Source of the DNA: an uncultured Clostridium sp.
GTDB lineage: Bacteria > Bacillota > Clostridia > Lachnospirales > Lachnospiraceae
Assembly: GCA_900549235.1 (NCBI GenBank)
Contig: URNT01000024.1
Coordinates: forward strand, 1-57,013
Length of the DNA stretch: 57,013 nt
Direction: 5' to 3'
Under the pieces are notes generated by a model. It ran no database searches, was not told the DNA's origin, and saw only the letters and a program-made list of their open reading frames with translations. The position numbers and the translations under genes are program-made. Shown one piece after another: positions 50,439 through 57,013 of this stretch (position 1 is the first letter of the stretch; each line of letters opens with the position of its first letter).

Positions 50439-51497
50439 TTAATATCCTTTTCCAAATCCGCAGTTGGGGAAGGTGCATACCGGGCAGTTCAGACACAGGC
50501 CGCCCTGTCCCAGCGCCGCCAGATCCTCTGCCGTCACCTCATCCTCTGCCATCACCCTTGGGAGAACCAGGTCAAAAATGGTTCTCTTTGCGTACATCAC
50601 GCAGCCCGGCAGACCCATAACAGCCACCGTCCTGGGGTTTTCCCCATCTGTTACCTCATAATAAGCCAGCAGGAACATAGCCCCCGGCAGCACCGGCGCG
50701 CCGTAGGATACGATCCTTGCCCCGGTATTTTTTATGGCAAGAGGGGTCTTGTCATCGGGATCCACACTCATGCCTCCGGTGCAGATCACCACGTCCGCGC
50801 CATTTTTTATCATATCTAGAATACTGGCTGTCACCTTTTTATCATCATCATTCCAGGTTACATGATCCATTACCTCTGTATCAAATTCAGCCAGCTTTTC
50901 ACAGATCACCGGAGTAAAGGTATCCTGGATCCGTCCGTAAAATACCTCATTTCCTGTGGTGATGATCCCCACCTTTTTATGGACAAAGGGCTTCAGCTGA
51001 AAAATGGGATTTCCTCCCGTCGCTTCCATGGCCTTCCTTCTGGCATTCTCCATCCGCTCCTCTTCGATCACCAGAGGAATGATCCGGGTGCCTGCCAGCT
51101 TATCCCCCTTTTTCACAGGGAAATTCCCATGGCGGCTGGCGATCATCATCTGGCCGAAGCCATTTACCGCCTTCATGCCTTCATTGTCCACCTTAAAAAG
51201 GCCGTCACAGGAGGCAGTCAGCTCGATCTTGCCCTCCTTGGCCTCTGAGCGCTCCATATATGGGCCCTGGCAGAGAGAACAGAGGATTTCCGCTCCCTCA
51301 TTTTCATGGAGCATCCCCTCCTCCTTTTCCCAGACATACAACTGGTCCTTACCTACGCTTAAAAGCACAGGGATGTCCTCCTTTGTCACCACATGGCCCT
51401 TGCGGAACACCGCGTCCTTGGTCACCCCTTTTATGATCTGCGTAATGTCGTGACACAGTACGGCTCCCTCCGCGTCCACGGTTCTGATAAGTTTCAT
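50439..51497 (-). CDS. Molybdopterin-binding protein (MoeA/MogA fold) with C-terminal cysteine motif
   Basis: A 352-residue protein. A divergent N-terminal part is followed by a molybdopterin-binding domain (about 175-320; VGIITTGNEVFYGRIQD, VICTGGMSVDPDDKTPLAI, LPGAMFLLAY). The C-terminus ends with CLNCPVCTFPNCGFGKGY, four cysteines that could bind a metal or Fe-S cluster. It is shorter than true MoeA (about 400 residues). It is first gene of the molybdenum operon, with promoter 51547-51575 and a ModE-type box at 51515-51538. Confidence 0.9.
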   Translation of the reverse strand: MKLIRTVDAEGAVLCHDITQIIKGVTKDAVFRKGHVVTKEDIPVLLSVGKDQLYVWEKEEGMLHENEGAEILCSLCQGPYMERSEAKEGKIELTASCDGLFKVDNEGMKAVNGFGQMMIASRHGNFPVKKGDKLAGTRIIPLVIEEERMENARRKAMEATGGNPIFQLKPFVHKKVGIITTGNEVFYGRIQDTFTPVICEKLAEFDTEVMDHVTWNDDDKKVTASILDMIKNGADVVICTGGMSVDPDDKTPLAIKNTGARIVSYGAPVLPGAMFLLAYYEVTDGENPRTVAVMGLPGCVMYAKRTIFDLVLPRVMAEDEVTAEDLAALGQGGLCLNCPVCTFPNCGFGKGY

Positions 51498-51514
51498 TCG
51501 TTTTTACCTCCACC

Positions 51515-51538
51515 CGTTATTTATTTTTAAAAATAACG
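51515..51538. promoter_or_regulatory. ModE-type operator upstream of the molybdenum operon
   Basis: Inverted repeat CGTTAT-N12-ATAACG, 24 bp, between the promoter and the ribosome binding site of the moeA-like gene. The arms and spacing are the same as the yedE box. Position at about +5 to +28 suggests repression by road-block. Confidence 0.8.
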
Positions 51539-51546
51539 CTAGTGAT

Positions 51547-51575
51547 AGGATAGCATATTGTGGGGATTTTGGCAA
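51547..51575 (-). promoter_or_regulatory. Promoter of the molybdenum operon
   Basis: Read leftward: TTGCCA, 17-base spacer, TATCCT, directly ahead of the ModE-type box. Confidence 0.55.
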
Positions 51576-51616
51576 GTTCTGGTGGGGATTTTGGGGGAAG
51601 AATAGTAGATAATTTA

Positions 51617-51645
51617 GGCAGGCGGAAAAAATATTTCTGCCTGCC
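51617..51645 (-). terminator. Hairpin after the ABC importer permease
   Basis: Stem GGCAGGC / GCCTGCC with a 15-base loop, 18 bases after the permease stop read leftward. The T-run is poor (TAAATTATC), so termination may be partial. Confidence 0.5.
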
Positions 51646-51662
51646 ATCGGTTCGTGTATTAA

Positions 51663-53324
51663 CTAATATTTTTTCCTTCCGATCACATAATTCAAAATAA
51701 TCAGCAGCGTGGTTGTGATCAGAACGCAGATCAAAGCCATTGCCATCGCCACGGAAGCACTTCCCTGTTCAAACTCGCGCACAATAAATGTGGATACGGT
51801 CTGGACATTCGGAGGTGAAATCAGGCTGGCGCCTACTAATTCACGAAATACAATGATGAAGATCATCATCCAGCCCTGCATGACGCCGCGCATGATCAGA
51901 GGAAGGGTCACATGGAAAAATACATATGCACGGTTTCCTCCGCATACCATTCCTGCCTCAATCAGCGAATCGCCGGTCTGCATAAATGCGGAGCTGACAT
52001 ACTGGACAGAATAGGGCAGGAACATAACCACATATACAAGCACCATAAACCCAAGAGTATTATATAATGGAAGCAGATCATAAATTTTGTTCCAAAACAG
52101 CATCATTCCGATCACAAGGACAATGTTCGGCAGCATTTCCGGAAGCAGGGCTTCTCCTTCAATTACTTTTTTCCATTTTCCAGCCTTCTTTATGGACACA
52201 ACGATCAGAGTTCCCAGCACGCTGGCAATGGTTGCAGATACCACGGCAAGAAAGGTGCTGGTCAGCATGGCCTTCCAGCCTTTACTGTTATTCGTAAACA
52301 GCTCCACATAATGCTGGAAGGTAAAATTTCCTGCCGCAAGCCCATATCCGCGCAGCTTGATCAGGGAAGTGGCAATGACTGAAAAGTACGGAACACCGAT
52401 TGTAACGATAATAATCAGGAAAATATAGATCTCTCCCATGATTTCCGCCGCTTTGCTGCAGCGGTACAGGCTTTCCTTTTTCCCCTTTCCGCCTACCAGA
52501 TGGTAGGTATGCTTTGAAGTAGTATAGCTTTGTACCAGCCACATGACCATACAGATCATAACCAGCACACTGGACAGGCTGGAGGCTTTGCCAAAATCAA
52601 TGGGCGCTGTGGATGCGTAGCGATGGATGTCAGTTGTAAACACATAAAAGCCAATCCGGTTTCCCAGGGTCGAAGGGGTTCCGTATTCAGAAAGGGTCTT
52701 TACAAATACCAGCAGCATGGCAATGGCATAATTCCCCGTCAAAAGCGGCAGCATCACCTTTCTGAAGCGGTACCTAAAGCCTGCACCGCTGACGGCTGCG
52801 CTTTCTTCCAGATTCATTCCTATATTCAGAATCGCATTCTTGATCATGGTAGTCATAAAGGGGAATACATGAAAGCTCATGGCAAGAACCAGACCGCCCA
52901 GTGAAAAAAAGTGTTCGGAAATACTTCCCGTCCATGGAAACATCTGCTGAAACAGTCCCCGTTTCTGCATAAACAAAATCCATCCCATAGACGAAATATA
53001 GGGAGGCGTCATAAACGGGATCATAAGAACAACATCCAGCCATTTCCAGCGGGAGAACCTTGTTCTGGCAAGCAGAAATGCCAGCGGAGTCGATATAATT
53101 GTTGATACGATCACAACCAGGAGCCCTAAAAGCAGGGAATTTGTAATGGTTGCCGCGTTATCTTTATCCATGATTGTCTGCAAAGCATTGCTAAAATCAA
53201 AGCGGCCATCTGTAATGACCGCTTCACTGAAAACTGCAACAATCGGAAGGATAACTAATGCAAATAGTATGGCAAAGATTGTAAAATACACCACCCTTTG
53301 CTTTTTGTCTATTGTTTTTCTCAC
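51663..53324 (-). CDS. Fbp-type ABC transporter permease (two fused permease domains)
   Basis: A 553-residue membrane protein with two homologous permease halves, as in FbpB/AfuB ferric-iron importers. The docking loops are ESAAVSGAGFRYRFRKVMLP (about residue 175-195) and EAGMVCGGNRAYVFFHVTLP (about 450-470). It is last gene of the ATPase-binding protein-permease operon. The substrate is uncertain: Fe3+ or an aminophosphonate-like ligand. Confidence 0.88.
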   Translation of the reverse strand: MRKTIDKKQRVVYFTIFAILFALVILPIVAVFSEAVITDGRFDFSNALQTIMDKDNAATITNSLLLGLLVVIVSTIISTPLAFLLARTRFSRWKWLDVVLMIPFMTPPYISSMGWILFMQKRGLFQQMFPWTGSISEHFFSLGGLVLAMSFHVFPFMTTMIKNAILNIGMNLEESAAVSGAGFRYRFRKVMLPLLTGNYAIAMLLVFVKTLSEYGTPSTLGNRIGFYVFTTDIHRYASTAPIDFGKASSLSSVLVMICMVMWLVQSYTTSKHTYHLVGGKGKKESLYRCSKAAEIMGEIYIFLIIIVTIGVPYFSVIATSLIKLRGYGLAAGNFTFQHYVELFTNNSKGWKAMLTSTFLAVVSATIASVLGTLIVVSIKKAGKWKKVIEGEALLPEMLPNIVLVIGMMLFWNKIYDLLPLYNTLGFMVLVYVVMFLPYSVQYVSSAFMQTGDSLIEAGMVCGGNRAYVFFHVTLPLIMRGVMQGWMMIFIIVFRELVGASLISPPNVQTVSTFIVREFEQGSASVAMAMALICVLITTTLLIILNYVIGRKKY

Positions 53325-53340
53325 TTCCTGTTACACCTCT

Positions 53341-54402
53341 TTACTGACACAATTCATTTAATTTTGCTGCAATATCGCCGGAATCTGCCATCATTGTATC
53401 CCAGTTAAGGTTCTCAAATGTAGGAATTTCCGATACATTTGTACGATTATCGCATGTAATATCGCTTCTTCCCGGAAGAAGGTACGCATCTGTTACCATC
53501 TGCTGTGCCTCGTCTGACATAAGATAATCAATAAATGCTTTTGCATTTTCTACGTTCTTGCTTGTCTTCATAATCATGGCCGGTCTTGGGTTGATCACAG
53601 TTCCTGACTTCGGATAGTAGATTGCAAGGGGTTCACCTTTGTCAATATTGGAATATGCATTGTAATCCACGCCAGCCACAAGAATTGCCTTTTCACCAGT
53701 TACAACGGTCTCAAGAGCTGCTTTATTTGCTCCGGCAACCATCAGGCCATTTTCTGCCATCCCTTCCCATGCGCTCCAGTCATCATTGGAAGAACACATA
53801 TAGCCTGCAAGGAAATCTTTACAGGAACCGGATTTTTCCGGATCAGGGATTGCAATCATATCTTTATATTGAGCGTCTGCCAGTTCAGACCAGTCAGCAT
53901 CCAGACTGTCAATTAACGTTGTATTGTAGATGACTCCCAGAGCAGAGGCGCTGGTTCCAAACAGCATATGATCCTCATCCACCCAGCCGTCATAAAGCTT
54001 GTCCGCATTTTCAGCTTCCGGATAACTCATGATCTGTCCGCTCTTCTTCATGGAAAGTCCATCTGACCATGATGCAAGAACTACCACATCTGCTACCGGA
54101 TTATCCTTCTCTGCCTCCAGACGGGCCTGGATCTCTCCTGTGGTTCCCTCAAAAAGCTCTACCTTGATACCTGTTTTTTCTTCAAATCCCTCTACATAGG
54201 CTGTATTCAGATCTGTAGGACTTGGCATATAAACCGTCAGCGTTCCGCTTAGCCCTTCGGAGCTTTCATCCCTGCTGCTTTCCTGAGCATCAGAGCTTGG
54301 TACAGGGCTGGATGTTTGATCTGTACTGTTACTGGAACCACACGCCGCAAGGCTCAAACCCATTGCTGTCACTAACGCTGCTGCTAATACCTTTTTCTTC
54401 AT
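53341..54402 (-). CDS. ABC transporter substrate-binding lipoprotein, FbpA-like
   Basis: A 353-residue lipoprotein (signal peptide, lipobox LAAC at Cys21, serine-rich linker). The mature domain reads SGTLTVYMPSPTDLNTAYVE and ends in the SBP1/FbpA fold. The tyrosine pair in AIYYPKSGTVINPRP is where iron-binding relatives place ligands, but the same region in phosphonate-binding relatives looks similar, so the ligand is not settled. Confidence 0.87.
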   Translation of the reverse strand: MKKKVLAAALVTAMGLSLAACGSSNSTDQTSSPVPSSDAQESSRDESSEGLSGTLTVYMPSPTDLNTAYVEGFEEKTGIKVELFEGTTGEIQARLEAEKDNPVADVVVLASWSDGLSMKKSGQIMSYPEAENADKLYDGWVDEDHMLFGTSASALGVIYNTTLIDSLDADWSELADAQYKDMIAIPDPEKSGSCKDFLAGYMCSSNDDWSAWEGMAENGLMVAGANKAALETVVTGEKAILVAGVDYNAYSNIDKGEPLAIYYPKSGTVINPRPAMIMKTSKNVENAKAFIDYLMSDEAQQMVTDAYLLPGRSDITCDNRTNVSEIPTFENLNWDTMMADSGDIAAKLNELCQ

Positions 54403-54428
54403 TTTTTCCTCCTGATGTCCGCTTCGTA

Positions 54429-55382
54429 TTAAAAAGCTGCAATATGATCCTCATTTATATAAACAGAGACACTGGAACCAACGTCATATCTGCGTGGAGA
54501 TTCCATGGTCCATTGTTTTCCATCTGCATTCAAATAAAGCTGATAGTTTTCACCCAGAAACTGGATTCCGTCTACAATGGTATGATATTCTTTATACCCG
54601 TCTTTCTTTTCAAGGCTTGCTCTTTCAGGACGGAACATCTTTTTAGGGCCCAGCCAGTTTGACCTACCTATGAATTTAGCCGTAAACAATGTTTTGGGCT
54701 TTTGATAGATTTCTTCAGGCTTTCCCTGCTGCTCAACCACGCCCTTATTCAATACCACAATGCGGTCGCTCATGCTCATTGCTTCCATCTGATCGTGAGT
54801 AACAAAAATGGCCGTCACTCCCAGCTCTGAGGTCAGACGTTTTATCTCTATCCGCATTTCATCCCTTAAGATGGCATCCAGTGCTGATAAAGGCTCATCA
54901 AACAAAATACAATCCGGTCTGGTAACAATAGCCCTTGCAAACCCGACACGCTGCTGCTGTCCGCCTGAAAGCTGAGATGGATACCTGTCACGGAACTCTG
55001 AAAGGCGTACTGCCTCCAGCGCACCCATAACACGCTGTTCCAGATCTTTTGTATCCTTTTTTGCCCGAAGACCGAAAGCTGCATTTTCAAAGACAGTCAG
55101 ATGAGGCCACAGGGCAAAATCCTGAAACACAAAACCCATATTTCTTTTTTCCGGTGGGATGTGGATCTTTTTTTGATCTGAATAAACACAGAGATCGTCG
55201 AAATAAATTTCTCCTGCTGTGGGTGTTTCCAGCCCGGCAATCATCCGCAGAATCGTTGTCTTTCCACAGCCAGAGGGGCCAAGTAAGGTTGTGAACTCTT
55301 TGTCCTCAATCCGCAGATCCAGGTTTTTGATCACATCTGCCTTGCCATAAGATTTGGAAATATTCTTTAAGTTAATAATCAT
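54429..55382 (-). CDS. Fbp-type ABC transporter ATP-binding protein
   Basis: A 317-residue ATPase: Walker A GPSGCGKTTI, Q-loop VFQDFALWPHL, signature LSGGQQQRVGFAR, Walker B CILFDEPLSALD, then a TOBE-like C-terminal part from about residue 235. It is the first gene of the importer operon, with a good promoter at 55396-55424. Confidence 0.92.
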   Translation of the reverse strand: MIINLKNISKSYGKADVIKNLDLRIEDKEFTTLLGPSGCGKTTILRMIAGLETPTAGEIYFDDLCVYSDQKKIHIPPEKRNMGFVFQDFALWPHLTVFENAAFGLRAKKDTKDLEQRVMGALEAVRLSEFRDRYPSQLSGGQQQRVGFARAIVTRPDCILFDEPLSALDAILRDEMRIEIKRLTSELGVTAIFVTHDQMEAMSMSDRIVVLNKGVVEQQGKPEEIYQKPKTLFTAKFIGRSNWLGPKKMFRPERASLEKKDGYKEYHTIVDGIQFLGENYQLYLNADGKQWTMESPRRYDVGSSVSVYINEDHIAAF

Positions 55383-55395
55383 AATTGTGCACCTC

Positions 55396-55424
55396 AGAAT
55401 ATGATTTTAACGATCAAATGTAAA
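55396..55424 (-). promoter_or_regulatory. Promoter of the ABC importer operon
   Basis: Read leftward: TTTACA, 17-base spacer, TATTCT. No Fur-type 19-bp palindrome is visible in the 106-base gap upstream. Confidence 0.6.
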
Positions 55425-55488
55425 CTGTTCTATCCGGGATCTGTAAAGGTTGAGTAAAATGCAAAAAGAAGGCAGAGATCAGCATAAC

Positions 55489-55992
55489 TTACGCCGCTCG
55501 ATTCGCCAGCCTGACAATCAGAACCAGCCTGGAAAAAATAGAAAACAGAGCGGCTGTGGTATTCCAGGCACTGCTTGAAAGAACCAGTGAATACTCATAG
55601 GCGGCCACAGCCATGAGCAGGAGAAGGGCATATAAATAGAAGGAACGGCCACCCAGGATCGTCAGGATGGAAAGGCCGCAGCACAATTCCAGCAGGAAGG
55701 AAAGGGCAGCCATCTGTTCCATCAGTGTTTCAGGAAAACGGGAAGATAAGCCTGTCAGGGCGCAGAGAGTCTGGACGGCAGCAAGAAAAAATAAGAGCAG
55801 GGCAGACAGCTCGGCTGTCCTTCTCCATTTTTCCTCTGTGCTTCCTGCTTCTTCGGTACGGCACAGCTTACAGGTGCCTACATACCAGATCAACAGGCCC
55901 ACTGCCTTTGGCAGAATGGGAATACGAAACAGGTTCAGGCTGAAGGTAGAAAGGATCACGCCCCACATCAGCAGATTGGCTTCTTTTTTCAT
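55489..55992 (-). CDS. Hypothetical membrane protein
   Basis: A 167-residue protein with about five hydrophobic segments (for example WGVILSTFSLNLFRIPILP and ELSALLLFFLAAVQTLCAL). A CKLC pair and an acidic TEEAGSTEE loop lie between helices. I recognise no family. It starts two bases after the preceding gene with AAAGGGGGAG upstream, so the two are co-transcribed and probably work together. Confidence 0.7.
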   Translation of the reverse strand: MKKEANLLMWGVILSTFSLNLFRIPILPKAVGLLIWYVGTCKLCRTEEAGSTEEKWRRTAELSALLLFFLAAVQTLCALTGLSSRFPETLMEQMAALSFLLELCCGLSILTILGGRSFYLYALLLLMAVAAYEYSLVLSSSAWNTTAALFSIFSRLVLIVRLANRAA

Positions 55993-55994
55993 GG

Positions 55995-56825
55995 TCACAG
56001 ACTCCCCCTTTCTTTTAAATACGCGATTGCATCCCATACGGTTTTATCCCGGGGCTCCGGCCGCTGAACCTCTATCACAGCCATACAGTCTTCTGTAGCC
56101 TTTAAGCTGCTTAAACCGTACAGACGGATCTGGCCCTTATAAAAATGATTCTGGCCCTGATCTCCCTTCCACTGGATATAAATCTGAAGGTGGTCGCCCT
56201 CTTTTATATCCACCGGCTCCATTTCCCAGATATTCTGTCCGTTGGCAGTGATCTCATATCGGGAACGGATATAGTCCTCATCGAAAGCCTCTGCCCGTTC
56301 CAGCCGGAAGTCGGTCAGCGCTTCATAGGTTCTTATATAAATGCCGGTGGAGTTTTCCGAGCTGCCGGTGAGTTTAAGGGCGTCCATGGTTTCTGTCCTT
56401 GTGAAACGGATATTTCCAATCTCATACACTTCTTCCCTTCCGTCTGTCAATCTGAGGCGGATCTGATTCACAGAAAAATCGTCCTCCAATACCGTTCCTT
56501 CTTTTGAAGCCAGAGTAAGAAAAATCTGACCAGCCTGGTATCTTCCCACCTTATATGACCTCCAGTCCGAATACAGGCTCACCAGCGCCTTATCCTCCAG
56601 CTGCGGAAATGAGGCTTCCTCTATCTTCCCCTCCAGGCTTTCACTGGCGATATAAGGAAGCTTGATCAGAGTCTCTTCCTCCATCTGAAGCTCCTGATCC
56701 ACCATGGCAAAAACCGGCCCAGGCAGAGTCAGAGCCCGGTCGATCTGCCAGCCTGCCAAAATCATCAAAACCCCAAGAGCCGCGGCGCCCCACATAAGCC
56801 GCCAGCGAAGTCTGCTTCCTTCCAT
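55995..56825 (-). CDS. Hypothetical membrane-anchored protein
   Basis: A 276-residue protein with a single N-terminal anchor (WGAAALGVLMILAGWQI, about residues 12-28) and a large outside domain rich in beta-type segments, ending in a conserved-looking KTVWDAIAYLKERGSL. No catalytic motif is evident. The start MEGSRLRW is chosen because GGAGGAGG lies just upstream. It is co-transcribed with the membrane protein that follows. Possibly a signalling or envelope component; function unknown. Confidence 0.7.
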   Translation of the reverse strand: MEGSRLRWRLMWGAAALGVLMILAGWQIDRALTLPGPVFAMVDQELQMEEETLIKLPYIASESLEGKIEEASFPQLEDKALVSLYSDWRSYKVGRYQAGQIFLTLASKEGTVLEDDFSVNQIRLRLTDGREEVYEIGNIRFTRTETMDALKLTGSSENSTGIYIRTYEALTDFRLERAEAFDEDYIRSRYEITANGQNIWEMEPVDIKEGDHLQIYIQWKGDQGQNHFYKGQIRLYGLSSLKATEDCMAVIEVQRPEPRDKTVWDAIAYLKERGSL

Positions 56826-56931
56826 ATGCCTCCTCCATTTCTTGAAACCCACACTGTTTTAATTTTATTGTAACAGGACATAGGTGGAAATGCTTGAAGG
56901 GGAGCTTACGTATTTCTTACAACATTTCATT

Positions 56932-56959
56932 AAAAAAACAGCTGCCTTTCAGCAGCTGT
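56932..56959 (-). terminator. Terminator of a leftward gene beyond the window
   Basis: Stem ACAGCTGC / GCAGCTGT with a six-base loop; read leftward it ends in seven T. No coding sequence upstream of it is inside the window. Confidence 0.75.
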
Positions 56960-56964
56960 CAGAC

Positions 56965-57002
56965 TGTAGACAAAGTCCCGGCATTTGCCGGGTTTTTCTA
57001 CA
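56965..57002 (+). terminator. Hairpin with T-run, rightward
   Basis: Stem CCCGGCA / TGCCGGG with a two-base loop followed by TTTTT, nested in an outer TGTAGA / TCTACA pair. It may be a rightward terminator or part of a structured element continuing past the edge. Confidence 0.5.
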
Positions 57003-57013
57003 TTTATAACCGT

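Noticed and set aside
51498..51662. Molybdenum cofactor riboswitch upstream of the molybdenum operon
   Set aside because: The leader is too short and holds only the ModE-type palindrome.
1..57013. CRISPR arrays, rRNA and tRNA genes
   Set aside because: No regularly spaced repeats, rRNA core sequences or cloverleaf-like segments were seen by eye.

Overview
The window looks like chromosomal DNA of a spore-forming clostridium of the Lachnospiraceae type. The evidence is strong AGGAGG-type ribosome binding sites, both dipicolinate synthase subunits, a type III glutamine synthetase, and Tn1549-like conjugative-element debris. Most of it is GC-rich and tightly packed. The stretch 12.9-19.1 kb is visibly more AT-rich and full of gene fragments, so it is probably acquired.

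Layout. 1-197 looks like the edge of a mobile element abutting a MATE efflux gene that lacks its last membrane segment. 198-12794 is ordinary core: MATE, oligoendopeptidase F, LrgAB, an acetyltransferase, a small alarmone synthetase, Mrp ATPase, a flagellin lysine methylase overlapping a diguanylate cyclase, and a TetM-like GTPase fused to a NYN nuclease domain. 12.86-14.99 kb holds a mobile-element remnant: truncated MobC, an oriT-like region, a broken ArsR repressor, a CSCS permease, a cysteine-rich miniprotein and a group II intron fragment. 14.99-18.8 kb is a foreign-looking LysR / SLC13 transporter / serine hydrolase unit, followed by the 3' end of a second lrgB. 19.2-32.4 kb is a glutamine cluster: pyrG-gltB-gltD run left and glnA(III)-purF-asnB run right from one divergent control region, where each leader carries an intrinsic terminator. 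32.4-33.2 kb contains an isolated small membrane-peptide gene with its own promoter and terminator.

33.2-51.5 kb is the most interesting part: a selenium plus molybdenum cofactor factory of the selenium-dependent molybdenum hydroxylase (SDMH) type, in two leftward operons. Operon 1 is yedE-tusA-modE-like-selD-yedF-yqeB-cysteine desulfurase (selenium uptake, activation and insertion). Operon 2 is moeA-like-moaC-moaA-MOSC/mogA-modA-modB-modC-mocA/modE-xdhC-ferredoxin (molybdate uptake, molybdopterin synthesis, enzyme maturation). A 24-bp palindrome CGTTAT-N12-ATAACG lies in front of the first gene of each. It has the geometry of a ModE box and ties the operons into one regulon. No hydroxylase gene is in the window, so the client enzymes must be elsewhere. 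Between the operons sit dapA, an AIM24 gene and the dipicolinate synthase pair.

51.6-55.4 kb is an Fbp-type ABC importer. 55.5-56.8 kb has two membrane-anchored proteins of unknown function, and the window ends with two back-to-back terminators. All functional calls come from reading motifs; no database search was run.
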